The notes: a model not told the origin generated them from the letters alone. A stretch of DNA of 64,000 bases from Gautieria morchelliformis (GCA_015179125.1 WHVA01000114.1:186001-250000), one strand, 5' to 3'. Positions 36,846 through 46,887 are shown, counted from the first letter of the stretch. Made by a program: numbers and translations.

Positions 36846-39188
36846 TTACGGGACCTGATGGGCCGGCTGCACTTGTTGTTGACGGATCCTTTCGCTTCTC
36901 CTTATCGGTTCAGCTTCTCTAGGTCTGTCATCAACTCCCTGAATAGGTTGCAGCTTTTCAAGATATTCCTCTGGTGCACTTTCATCAATTTCTTCGATCT
37001 TTGCCTCTTCGCTGACTAAGCGACCGGACACAGGCACTGATGCCGGAATGGCCTTCTTCTCCTCTCTAGACGTAGGTAGCTTGGGTTCCTCAATAGAAAT
37101 GATTGGGACCTTTCCCTTCTTCATCTCTGAATCAAACACAACGTTCCGCTCGACAGAAACTTTGTGCGAGTCAGGCCAATAAACATAATGACCATGGCTC
37201 TGCGCAGAAATTCCTATCCACCGAGCTCTCTTGGCACGAGCTGCCAATTTATCTCCCTGAGTGATTTTAACGTAAATTTCAGTTCCCCACGCGTGAATGT
37301 CTTTGAGATTCGGTTTTTCATGGTGAATCATCTCGTAGGGCGTTTTATCTGGTAGAGCTCTTGTATGCATCCTGTTCCTAAGATAATTGGCATGCTGTAT
37401 CGCATAGCCCCATAATATCTTAGGAAGGCCTGATTCTAGCAGCATGGCACGAGTTCTCTCAGTGAGAGTTCGATTCAGGCGTTCCGCAACACCATTGGAC
37501 TCTGGTGTGTCGTGTACCGTCAACTGATGCTTCGTGCCTTGTTTGGCTAGATGCTGTTCGAATTCAGAGCTCATATACTCGCCCCCTCGATCAGAAACAA
37601 GTGCCTTGATGTGCACATTTCTCTGTCGAAGCATTAAAGCCTCGTAGAGCTTGTACTTTGAGAATGCTTCTGATTTGTTCGCCATGAGATAGATTACCGA
37701 TTCTCTTGAGTAGTCATCGATAAAGGAGACATAATATGACTTCTTATCGATCGTGAGGTGTCTTGCAGGTCCCCAGACATCAGAATAAATTCTGTCACCG
37801 AATTTTGATGTTCGGTCTCTGGGTTCTCGAGGAAGAGGTTTGCGCGCAATCTTGGCCTGAATACACGCATCACAGACAATTCTATCGCCTGTGGAGCTCA
37901 GTTCAATGCCCAATATCATGCCATGATTTAATAGATGTTGTAGGGACTTCTGCGAGATGTGCCCCATCTTTTGATGAATTTCCATGGCAGATAAACACAT
38001 ATGGGCTTGAGCACTTGGTGACTGGAGGTCTAGTCGATATAAGCCATTGACTTTCGGTGCTTGCATCAATACTTTTCCAGCAGCATTAGATATTGTGCAT
38101 TTCTGGCCACCGAGTCGAATGTCGTAGCCAGCATCATCGCACCGACCGATCGAGACGAGGGTAGCAGCAATTTTGGGTGCATAGTATGTATCTTGCAACG
38201 TGACTTCTACTGTTCTATCTCCAACCTTATTGGATAATACGAGCAGTCCTGAGCCGAAGGCATCAAAGGTACCTTTGTTGGCTGCTCGGATAGTCCTCGG
38301 CTGTGAGAATTGACAGTAGTTCCTCAATAAATTTTTGTGAGGAGTCATATGCGATGTCGTTCCGGTGTCGAGTATGACTATAACTCCTGAGGATGTGCTC
38401 AAATTGAAATTAGAGCACTCGTCGAAATTGGTGAAGGCAAGATGCCCATCACCACTTTCCTCAGAAGTAGACTCTTCTTCGGCAACATTCGCTTTTGCTT
38501 TACCCTTCTTCTTCTTCTTGCCTTTGGCTTTCTTCTTCTGACGTGGTCCTTGACCTTCTTTACCACCTCCTTTAGCCCAGCAATTTTCGATGGAATGTCC
38601 AGGCTTTTTGCAGTTGGTGCATACATGCGCCTTCTGCCCCTTTTGGTCTTTCTTAGTAGATGAACCAATAAACACCTGCTCTTCTTGCGGGAGTGTTTTC
38701 TTCCTGTCATACTGAGCCTTTAGTACCCTAATAATATTATCAGGGACCAATGGCATCCCGCATTCTTCAAGCGAAGTTGTAAGGGCATTCATGACTGCCT
38801 CATAGGATGGTGGAAGTGACGCAAGGATTATGTCCATGAATTCTTCTTCAGAAACTCTAGCTCCCATCTCATTAAGACGAGCATATAGGTCTTGGGCCTT
38901 GTCCAAGTGATCTCTCAAGTCTCCATCCTCAGGACATCTCATACTGCGGAGTTGTCTCTGCAGGCTGGTGAGGACCATCTTGGGCTTTTTGGTCATTTCA
39001 TTGACCAGTGCATCCCAAGTCTCTTTTGCTGTCTTCTGCTTCTGTAGCATCAGGGCTAATGACTCTGACACTGAGACGATGATTTGGGTCTTGGCTTGTC
39101 CTTCTCTAGCAAGGTATCTCTCCAGCTTCTCCTCGGCCTTATCCATCTGAGTTTCCTCAGCTTCTGTTAGAATATGGCCTGGGGGCAT
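36846..39188 (-). CDS. Element D gag, protease and integrase
   Basis: Begins MPPGHILTEAEETQMDKAEE. The gag UBN2-like part ends in a CCHC knuckle (CTNCKKPGHSIENC, about 38575-38620). The protease has VILDTGTTSHMTP (about 38350). A GAG-pre-integrase segment (MEIHQKMGHISQKSLQHLLN) and the integrase core (DRIYSDVWGPARHLTIDKKS, ALVSDRGGEYMSSEFEQHLA, ESNGVAERLNRTLTERTRAM) follow. Confidence 0.93.
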   Translation of the reverse strand: MPPGHILTEAEETQMDKAEEKLERYLAREGQAKTQIIVSVSESLALMLQKQKTAKETWDALVNEMTKKPKMVLTSLQRQLRSMRCPEDGDLRDHLDKAQDLYARLNEMGARVSEEEFMDIILASLPPSYEAVMNALTTSLEECGMPLVPDNIIRVLKAQYDRKKTLPQEEQVFIGSSTKKDQKGQKAHVCTNCKKPGHSIENCWAKGGGKEGQGPRQKKKAKGKKKKKGKAKANVAEEESTSEESGDGHLAFTNFDECSNFNLSTSSGVIVILDTGTTSHMTPHKNLLRNYCQFSQPRTIRAANKGTFDAFGSGLLVLSNKVGDRTVEVTLQDTYYAPKIAATLVSIGRCDDAGYDIRLGGQKCTISNAAGKVLMQAPKVNGLYRLDLQSPSAQAHMCLSAMEIHQKMGHISQKSLQHLLNHGMILGIELSSTGDRIVCDACIQAKIARKPLPREPRDRTSKFGDRIYSDVWGPARHLTIDKKSYYVSFIDDYSRESVIYLMANKSEAFSKYKLYEALMLRQRNVHIKALVSDRGGEYMSSEFEQHLAKQGTKHQLTVHDTPESNGVAERLNRTLTERTRAMLLESGLPKILWGYAIQHANYLRNRMHTRALPDKTPYEMIHHEKPNLKDIHAWGTEIYVKITQGDKLAARAKRARWIGISAQSHGHYVYWPDSHKVSVERNVVFDSEMKKGKVPIISIEEPKLPTSREEKKAIPASVPVSGRLVSEEAKIEEIDESAPEEYLEKLQPIQGVDDRPREAEPIRRSERIRQQQVQPAHQVP

Positions 39189-39358
39189 GACTGGAGGATC
39201 AGGAGGTCAAGTGACTCTCCCTTCTACATGCTTGAGCAGATTTTTGGACTCGAAATAGCTGATGAGAGTGGCTCGCCACAATGGCCAATTACTTCCATCA
39301 GTAGCAAGCTTCTCAACACCCAACAGCTTCTCAGAAGTGTCTCCGGGGCCCATAACCC

Positions 39359-39856
39359 TGTAGAGGACAGGAATTATAGGCAGTAGGTATGGACTTGTTA
39401 TTCAAAAGAATAGACTAGAAATCAATTCACTCTCTCAGTGAATTTAGTGGTCACTCTAAATATATTATACACTACCTAGAAATCAATTCACTACAGAGGA
39501 TTTCTAGGTCAATAAATGCAAAGACTACTAGACTAATTTACTTGCCTCTCTCAGTGAATTTAGTGGTCACTGAGAGAGGGGGAAATGTGTTCCACTGCGC
39601 ATGTACTACTACCCGGCCCTTTAGCGCCCAAGAGCTCGCACGTCGAAGTCATTTCAGACTCCGCTGGGTGCAGCCGCTTGTGAAAGTAGGAATAACAAGA
39701 TGAAATAGAGAGATAAGGAATGAGTGGAAAATTTCGAAAATAACCAGAGAAATGGATGCATAATACAAGAACAATGTGAGAAGAAATTGGAAGGCCACAC
39801 AACAAATTGGATATATTATGCTTGATTTTGGTGCAGGAGCATAAATGCACCCAACA
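39359..39856 (-). repeat. Element D 5' LTR
   Basis: Matches the copy at 34599-35096 almost base for base. Element C sequence resumes at 39857, after the duplicated TACCT. Confidence 0.95.
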
Positions 39857-39861
39857 TACCT

Positions 39862-41674
39862 GCGGGAGTTTGAGGACGTCTTTTCCAAGGAGTCGTTTGA
39901 TGCCCTGCCTCCACGGAAGCTGTGGGACCACGCCATCGAGTTAGAGCCTGGGTCAAAGCCCACCAACTGCAAAGTCTACCCGCTGTCACCCAAGGAGCAG
40001 GTAGAGCTCGATGCATTCCTTGCGGAAAACCTCCGTACAGGGAGGATCCGCCCCTCCAAGTCACCCATGGCATCTCCGGTGTTCTTCATCAAGAAGAAGG
40101 ACGGCTCGCTCAGACTTGTGCAGGATTACCGGGCCTTGAATGCGATCACGATCAAGAACCGGTACCCCATTCCACTCATTTCTGAACTGATCACACAACT
40201 CCGCGGGGCAAGGTACTTCACTAAGCTGGATGTCCGCTGGGGCTTCAATAATGTTCGGATCCGAGAGGGAGACAAGTGGAAGGCTGCATTCCGCACCAAC
40301 CGAGGACTCTTTGAGCCACAGGTCATGTTCTTCGGCCTCACCAACAGTCCCGCCACATTCCAGACGATGATGAATGACATTTTCCGTGACGTGATAGCAG
40401 AAGGGGTTGTCTGCGTCTACCTCGATGACATCCTCATCTTCACAAAAACAATGTCCGAACATCGGGAAGTCATGCGGAGAGTGCTGGAACGGCTCCGGGA
40501 GTACAACCTGTGTCTCAAGCTGGAAAAGTGCGAATTTGAGCGGATGCGGATAGAGTATCTTGGGGTGATTATGTCAGAAGGAAAGGTGGAAATGGACCCA
40601 GTCAAGGTTTCCGGTGTATCGGATTGGCCCGTGCCGCGGAACAAGAAGGAGGTCCAGTCCTTCATTGGGTTTGTCAACTTCTACCGGCGGTTCATCCAGG
40701 ACTTCTCCTGCCACGCCTGTGCCCTCTTCGACCTCACCAAGAAGGAGGTTGGATGGCGGTGGGGAGAGCCGGAACAGGCCTCCTTCGACAAACTCAAAGA
40801 GCTGATCACTTCTGCCCCGGTCCTGATCTTTCCCGACGACTCTCGCCCTTACCGAGTCGAGGCGGATTCTTCCAACACAGCTACCGGAGCGGTCTTGTCA
40901 CAACAGTCACCGCAAGATGGTGGGGGGTGGCATCCGATTGCCTTCTTCTCTAAGAGCCTTAGTCCGGTCGAGCGGAACTATGAGATCCATGACAAGGAGA
41001 TGCTGGCAATTATCCGAGCGCTGGAGGAGTGGCAACACTTCCTCGAGGGTGCTCTATGTCCATTTGAGATCTGGACAGAACACAAGAACCTTGAGTATTT
41101 CCGCACGTCTAAGAAGCTGAACCGACGACAAGCACGGTGGTCCCTACACCTGTCCCGGTTCGACTTCATGCTCCACCACCGGCCCGGCCGCACCATGGGC
41201 AAGCCTGATGCCCTATCCCGCCGTGCGGATCTTGGAAGTGGGGACAACGCGGATATGACACTGCTCCGCCCAAGTCTCTTTGCAATCCGTGCCCTAGAGG
41301 GAGTGACTGCAGTTGGGGTGGAAGCAGAAATGCTCCGGGATATCCGGAGGCAGTACCGGAATGGAGAGAAGGAGGAGTCGGTGGTGAAGGCAGTGGAGGA
41401 ACTTTGGAAAGGGCACTCACGGTCTGTACGGGCAGCGGAATGGTCGGAACGTGATGGACTGCTCCACTTCAGAGGCAAGGTCTACGTTCCAGGTGGGGCG
41501 GACCTCTGCCGCCGCATCGTGTCCCAGCACCATGACACACGGGTCGCTGGGCATGCTGGCAGGTGGAAGACGCTGGAGTTAGTGGCCCGGAATTACTGGT
41601 GGCCCCAGATGTCCCGCTACATTGGACAGTACGTGAAGACATGTGACCTTTGTCTCCGAACCAAAGCACAATGA
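39862..41674 (+). CDS. Element C reverse transcriptase, RNase H and integrase zinc domain
   Basis: Contains SPMASPVFFIKKKDGSLRLV, FFGLTNSPATFQTMMNDIFR, VYLDDILIFTKTMSEHREVM, YLGVIMSEGKVEMDPVKVSG and VQSFIGFVNFYRRFIQDFSC. RNase H has VEADSSNTATGAVLSQQSP and YEIHDKEMLAIIRALEEWQ. The HHCC integrase motif (HHDTRVAGHAGRWKTLELVA, CDLC) is near 41530-41660. Confidence 0.92.
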
Positions 41675-42859
41675 CATCCGCCCGTCGGAGAACTTGTTCC
41701 GCTCCCGATTCCCGAATCCCGCTGGGACACCATCAGTGTCGACTTCATCGTTGAACTCCCAGAGTCTCATGGCTACGACGCGATCATGAACGTCATGGAT
41801 TCGGTAAGCAAGATGTCCCACTTCATTCCGATGCACACCACGATCACAGCCCTCGGAGCGGCCCGCCTATTCCTTGCACATGTCTGGAAGTTGCATGGGC
41901 TCCCGAAACAAGTTGTTTCCAACCGAGGTCCGCAATTTGTTGTGGAACTGACTTGGGAGCTCTACCGCCTGCTCGGCATAAAGCTGGCTACCACCACAGC
42001 ATACCATCCGCAGGGTGACGGACAGACGGAACGGGTCAATCAGGAGTTGGAGCAATATCTCCGCCTCTTTGTCAATGAGAGGCAGGATGACTGGGATGAG
42101 TTACTTCCACTTGCAGAATTCCAATACAACAACCATGTACATTCCGCCACGCAACAGACTCCCTTCATGCTTGACTCTGGACGACACCCGCGGATGGGCT
42201 TCGAGCCACGCCAGGCTGACTCCCGACTCGAGACGGTCAATGAGTTCCGGGACCCCATGGACTCCACCCTTTCGGAAGCCAAGTCGGCCCTTGCGAAAGC
42301 CAAGGATGACATGGCAAGGTACTACAACCAACGCCGGGTTTCTGCCCCAGAGTACCAAGTTGGAGACAAGGTGTATCTAGATGCAAGTGACATCCGCACC
42401 ACACGCCCTTCGCAGAAGCTTGCCCACCGCTACCTTGGGCCCTTCACAGTGATGCGGAGGGTTGGACGGAATGCATACCGCCTCCGACTTCCAATGTCCA
42501 TGTCCCGCCTCCACCCCGTCTTCAACGTGGTGAAGTTACTCCCTATGCTTGAGGACCCAATTCCAGGTCGGAAGGCTCGTCCGCCACCTCCGCCGGAAAT
42601 TGTAGATGGGGAAGAGCACTATGTGGTGGAACGGATCCTGGACAGCCGGTTTGTGCGAGGACGACTCCAATTCCTCGTGAAATGGGAAGGGTATGGGTAT
42701 GAGGAGAATTCGTGGGTCCCGGAGCCAGATGTTTCCGCTCCAGACAAACTCCGTGAGTTCTATAGGACACACCCCGGTGCCCCTCGCCGAATCCACTCGC
42801 TGGCATTTCAATCCCTCGTGTCCCGTGCTTCGAGGACGCAGCACGCTAGAGGGGGGTGA
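41675..42859 (+). CDS. Element C integrase core and chromodomain
   Basis: The integrase core has IMNVMDSVSKMSHFIPMHTT, AYHPQGDGQTERVNQELEQY and the D/E spacing of gypsy integrases. A GPY-like segment (YLGPFTVMRRVGRNAYRLRL) is followed by the chromodomain EEHYVVERILDSRFVRGRLQ, FLVKWEGYGYEENSWVPEPD (about 42610-42740). The chromodomain places C in the chromoviruses. Confidence 0.92.
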   Translation, partial: HPPVGELVPLPIPESRWDTISVDFIVELPESHGYDAIMNVMDSVSKMSHFIPMHTTITALGAARLFLAHVWKLHGLPKQVVSNRGPQFVVELTWELYRLLGIKLATTTAYHPQGDGQTERVNQELEQYLRLFVNERQDDWDELLPLAEFQYNNHVHSATQQTPFMLDSGRHPRMGFEPRQADSRLETVNEFRDPMDSTLSEAKSALAKAKDDMARYYNQRRVSAPEYQVGDKVYLDASDIRTTRPSQKLAHRYLGPFTVMRRVGRNAYRLRLPMSMSRLHPVFNVVKLLPMLEDPIPGRKARPPPPPEIVDGEEHYVVERILDSRFVRGRLQFLVKWEGYGYEENSWVPEPDVSAPDKLREFYRTHPGAPRRIHSLAFQSLVSRASRTQHARGG

Positions 42860-43349
42860 TGTCAGGGGACACCCTGTTTTCCATTTCCAGTTCCGACACG
42901 ACACCCAGTTCCGACTCCATTTCCGACTCCGCTTCCGGTTCCAATTCCATCTCCGCCTCCGCTTTCGGAAATGATTCCGCTTCTGGGAGAACTTCCACCA
43001 GTTCTGTTCGCCTCGCCAGTTCCACTCCAATTTCCAACTTCCACTCTCGGAACAGTGTCGGAAATCAAGCGACTCGCGTAATAGGTGGCATCAAGGGTCG
43101 ATCAAGGGTCAGGGTGGTCAGGGAGATGCAGGGTTGATGGCGGGTGCCAAGTGTTGTCCCTGGCTGCGCAGCGTAGTATAATACGGGCTCGCTGACATTG
43201 GGGGTCCTTAGACTTTTCTCTTTGGATTTCCCCTTGTCAGGTGAGAATACCCTCTCTTGTATACTCTGTTCATTTATACCTACTTTGGATTTCCCCTTGT
43301 CAGTTGTGTGGTAGTGTGATCTCCACAACCAGCCAGGGTTGCCCTTACA
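42860..43349 (+). repeat. Element C 3' LTR
   Basis: About two differences from the 5' LTR over 490 bases by eye. A1 sequence resumes right after the duplicated CTGAT at 43350-43354. Confidence 0.95.
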
Positions 43350-43354
43350 CTGAT

Positions 43355-44709
43355 GGAATACCATGACTTCACAGATGTCATTAGCAAGTCAAAAGGTGAT
43401 GCCTGATGGCCAAGGGGTTCACGCGGATGAAGACAAAATGCAACGCATCCGCAAATGGAGGAGGCCTGGCACGTTTAACGATGTGCAGAGATTCCTCGGT
43501 CTCGTCCAATACCTGGCACATTACATGCCAGACGTCAGTGCATACACCACACCCTTATCGGGATGTGTGCGCAAGAACCGTCCGTTTGAATGGATGCCAT
43601 TGCTGGACAAATGCTTCCACAGCATAAGGGCACTGGCCTGCAAGGCCCCAATCCTGCGTCCCATCGACGCATGGAATGCGGACCCGATATGGGTTGTCAT
43701 CGACGGTTCAAAGTCTGGTGTTGGTGCCGTATACGGCCAGGGACCAGACTGGAGAACCTGTCGGCCAGCTGGCTTCTTGTCAAAGAAGTTCAGTGTTGCA
43801 CAGCAACACTACAGAACACACGAGCACGAAAATATCGCTGTGCTTGAAGCCCTCATGAAGTGGGAGGACAAACTCCTGGGCGAAAGTTCACCCTAGTCAC
43901 GGACCACAAGGGTCTCGAGTACTTTGAGACCCAAAAGAACCTGTCTGATAGACAGGTCCGGTGGTGGGAGTTTTTATCCCGCTTCAATTACAACACCGTC
44001 CACGTTGACGGCGTTGAGAACAAAGTAGCGGACTGCCTATCCCACTACTATGAGAGCGATATGGGTGATGAGAAGCACCCGGATCACATCTTTGTCAACG
44101 CAGATGCGCGACTAGACCTGGACAGTGAGCTAATGCCCACTGACCGATACATGGAGCTGCGTACAGCAGCTACGAGGCGATCAACTCGCCTCGCAGAAAA
44201 AACAGAGCCGCGAACATTAGAGGCAGCGGCTATGAACGAAGGCTCCGTCAAGGAGCCTCGCCACGACACATCGTTGCCAGACAACGACAACGACAACGAC
44301 ATCCACGTCATTGCCACAGGTAATGACGGAGCTCCCCTACGAGAACTTGGACCTGCCAAAGGTCCTATGCGACTCTTACCATAAGGAGCCCATGTTCACA
44401 AAGATCATGGCGAACCTGGATGCACATCCAAGAGTCGGCATCCGGGATGGGCTGATTTGGACGAAGAATCAGCTCAAGAGGGATGTCATAGCCATCCCCT
44501 GGAATGTATTTCAAGGGGGAAGGAGGCTGGTCGAGATCATAATCGATCACGCCCACCAGACAATTGGCCATTATGGTCAACTGAAAACTTCAAACTACAT
44601 TCGAAGAACATACTGGTGGCCCAGTATGGCCTCGGACATCGAGGTATTCTGCACCTCGTGTGCGAAGTGCCAGACCACCAAGACAGGCACACAGCGGCCT
44701 GCAGGGCTA
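43355..44709 (+). CDS. A1 reverse transcriptase end, RNase H and integrase zinc domain
   Basis: Holds VQRFLGLVQYLAHYMPDVSA (RT thumb), WVVIDGSKSGVGAVYGQGPD and LVTDHKGLEYFETQKNLSDR (RNase H), then an integrase zinc-binding region (IDHAHQTIGHYGQLKTSNYI, CTSCAKCQTTKTG) interrupted by the solo LTR. Part of a fossil element. Confidence 0.85.
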
Positions 44710-45187
44710 TGTTGGGTGCATTTATGCTCCTGCACCAAAATCAAGCCAAATATGTTCCACCATTCGTATTTCCTTCCCATTTCTTGTCATATTGTTCTAC
44801 TATGATCACTTGATTTTTCAGAATTTTTCTATCAAAGATTTGTACTTCTATTTCAATTTGTTTTTCTTCTTTTCACCACCGGCACCCTTATGTAATCATT
44901 TCGACGCGCGCTGCCATGGGCGCTAAAGGGCTGGGTGGTAGTATATGCACAGTGAGACAGATTTCCCCCTCTCGACAACCAAATTCACTGAGAGAGGCAA
45001 GTAAATTAGTCTTATTCTCCTTCGATTTATTGACCTAGAAATCCTGTAGTGAATTAATTTCTAGGTATCTAGGTAGTGTATAATATTAAGAGTGACAACC
45101 AAATTCACTGAGAGAGTGAATTAATTTCTAGTCTATTCTTTTGAGCACCAAGTCCAGTCCTACTGCCTATAATTCCTGTCCTCTACG
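44710..45187 (+). repeat. Solo copia LTR, D family, inserted in A1 integrase
   Basis: Starts TGTTGGGTGCATTTATGC and runs through the same blocks as the D LTRs in opposite orientation. The five-base duplication GGCTA flanks it (44705-44709 and 45188-45192). It is clearly diverged from the D LTRs, so it stems from an older relative whose body was lost by LTR-LTR recombination. Confidence 0.9.
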
Positions 45188-45192
45188 GGCTA

Positions 45193-46320
45193 CTACATAG
45201 CCTACCCATACCCGATAGACCATGGCAATCTATCAGGATCGACTTCATGGGCCCATTGCCCAAGTCGAATGACTGTGATTACCTCATGGTAATCATAGAT
45301 AGACTCACGTCTCATGTACACCTCATCCCAACAACGACGATTGTGACAACTAAAGGAATAGCCTGGCTATTCCTGAAGGAAGTCATAAGACTTCATGGAG
45401 TCCCAGACTCCATAGTCTCGGATTGAGACTCGAAGTTCACGTCCATATTCTGGTGTGAGCTCCAATGACTCATGGGGACGAAACACCTCATGTCCACTGC
45501 GTTCCATCCTCAAACGGATGGCCCAACCGAACGGGCAAACCGTTCGATAGGTCAGATTCTTCAATCAGTTGTCAAAGACAACCAGAAGGACTGGGCCAGC
45601 AAGCGCCCAATGGTTGAGGTTGCTTTAAACAGCAACCTCAGCTCGACGACAGGGTTTGCGCCCTTCGAGCTGAACCATGGATATATGCCGCAGATCAACC
45701 TGCCAATGGCCATGGACACTCCCTTCAAGGGAGTGACAAAATTCGCACATCAGGCTTGATGGAACCTGATGGCAGCGCACAATGCCATCATAGAGCATCG
45801 CGTGACGCAGACATTTCAAGCTAATAAGAAACATTGCGAATGGGACATGTATGCGGTGGGAGACCACGTATACCTGTCAACCCAAAACCTGACCCTGCCG
45901 AAAGGGAGGGCCAGGAAGCTAATACCGCAATATATAGGACCATATCATGTGAAGGAGGCCCAGAATGACACCTCGATGGTAACCCTCAAGTTACCCGAGG
46001 AATTGACAAACTGGTGCATCACGCCAACATTTCATACCAGCCTCATACGAAGGTATGAAGCGAACAACGACGATCTGTTCCCTCGTCGAGAAGCAAAGTC
46101 ATTCTATGACTTTGGGGCAAACGACGAGGAAGAATGGCTCGTCGACGAGATCGTATCCCATCGATGGATAAACTCGAATGACCTAGAGTTCCAAGTCAGA
46201 TGGACTCTAGGAGACATGACATGGGAGCCCATGTCATCCTGTAAGGACCTCGAAGCCCTAGATACCTATCTAGAGCTTCGAGGCATGGCCAAACCATGTG
46301 ACCTACCTAAATGGCATTAG
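45193..46320 (+). CDS. A1 integrase core and chromodomain
   Basis: Encodes DFMGPLPKSNDCDYLMVIID (integrase D), STAFHPQTDGPTERANRSIG, FELNHGYMPQINLPMAMDTP, a GPY-like segment YIGPYHVKEAQNDTSMVTLK and a chromodomain (EEEWLVDEIVSHRWINSNDL, EFQVRWTLGDMTWEPMSSCK, near 46120-46260). The C-terminal 120 bases contain two of the longest hairpins of the element (46216-46225/46228-46237 and 46248-46256/46275-46283). Confidence 0.85.
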
Positions 46321-46441
46321 GACACATCGGTCACATGTGATCACATGATGCGCCAAGCCACGGCGCTATAAATCTTCACCTCGGATCTCTCCGAGGGCGC
46401 TTCACTTCTTAAGAAGCGACCACCACCATCTTCTAACGAAG
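46321..46441 (+). promoter_or_regulatory. A1 spacer with TATA-like box and stacked hairpins before the accessory ORF
   Basis: Between the pol stop and the accessory ATG lie overlapping CACATGTG-type palindromes (46331-46348), TATAAAT (46367-46373), the inverted repeat 46379-46385/46390-46396, the palindrome CTTCTTAAGAAG (46405-46416) and the inverted repeat 46426-46433/46438-46445. The accessory ATG (46442-46444) sits in the 3' arm of the last one. Function is inferred only. Confidence 0.5.
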
Positions 46442-46887
46442 ATGGATGGCATCAAAGAAGCCATGGACGTTGAGCCATCAACGTCCACGTCACCACCAGC
46501 GGCTCCAAAGAAGGGGGCTGCCGCCATCTTCTCGAAAAAGTTAGCTCCCGAAAACTGGGAGATAGCGTTGTGGAACGACGGACTTGCCATTATCCACTCA
46601 GATAAGTGCGAATGTTGTGAATCATACGCAACCCACTTAGCGGAGTCATCAAACTCCAGTAAGATACGGATGCTAGACAATGACATCGCCTACGCTGTTG
46701 AGGACGCCTGGCCCTGGATCATCAAAGGGGCCAGGCGGATGGCAGTTGAGGACGCTCAGGCAGAGATTGAGCGCCTCAAGCAGGACCTCATCTCCGAGCG
46801 TGAGCGAGTTTCATGCAGAGACGACAAAATCCACGAGTTGAAACAACAACTCGAAGGAGCCAGGCAGACGCGTCCCGCCCTGCCATG
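46442..46887 (+). CDS. A1 accessory ORF after pol, unknown function
   Basis: Begins MDGIKEAMDVEPSTSTSPPA, with a Pro/Ser/Thr-rich start and a compact part APENWEIALWNDGLAIIHSD plus KCECCESYATHLAESS. A coiled coil follows (AEIERLKQDLISERERVSCR, then DDKIHELKQQLEGARQ). Its position after the chromodomain is where extra genes of LTR elements lie, but I see no signal peptide or membrane anchor, so it is not env-like. Cut short at 46887 by element B. No family recognised. Confidence 0.65.

Larger units (their letters stand above)
34599..39856 (-). mobile_element. Ty1/copia element D, inserted in C; very young, looks nearly whole
   Basis: Two 498-base LTRs (34599-35096 and 39359-39856) differ at about one position by eye. 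The five-base duplication TACCT flanks them (34594-34598 and 39857-39861). The minus-strand pol order is gag, protease, integrase, reverse transcriptase, RNase H, the copia order. A purine tract (aagcttgagggggcg on the minus strand) lies next to the left LTR. It looks close to whole, with at most one or two breaks. It is the youngest element in the nest. Confidence 0.96.
30408..43349 (+). mobile_element. Chromovirus C (Ty3/gypsy), inserted in A1; young
   Basis: Two 490-base LTRs (30408-30897 and 42860-43349) differ at about two positions by eye. The five-base duplication CTGAT flanks them (30403-30407 and 43350-43354). Inside lie a long leader, gag with zinc knuckle, protease, reverse transcriptase, RNase H, integrase and a C-terminal chromodomain. 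A purine tract (agaggggggtga) precedes the 3' LTR. Copia element D is inserted between protease and reverse transcriptase, and the leader holds another probable insertion. The coding part is interrupted by these insertions and a few further breaks. The near-identical LTRs mean a recent arrival. Confidence 0.95.
26073..46887 (+). mobile_element. Chromovirus A1 (Ty3/gypsy with chromodomain), nested and broken
   Basis: Parts in order: LTR and leader from 26073, gag, protease, reverse transcriptase, RNase H, integrase, chromodomain (to 46320) and an accessory ORF (from 46442). It is interrupted by element C (30408-43349) and by a solo copia LTR (44710-45187). Its 3' end is cut by element B at 46888, and the rest should lie beyond the window. 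The copy is broken, with several interruptions of its own. Its LTR starts TGTAAA, like that of A2 at 60975. A remarkable density of short inverted repeats runs through all parts. Confidence 0.85.

Noticed and set aside
46442-46887. Possible envelope gene after A1 pol
   Set aside because: No signal peptide, no membrane segment and no Cys/glycosylation pattern of an envelope protein; kept as an accessory ORF of unknown function.
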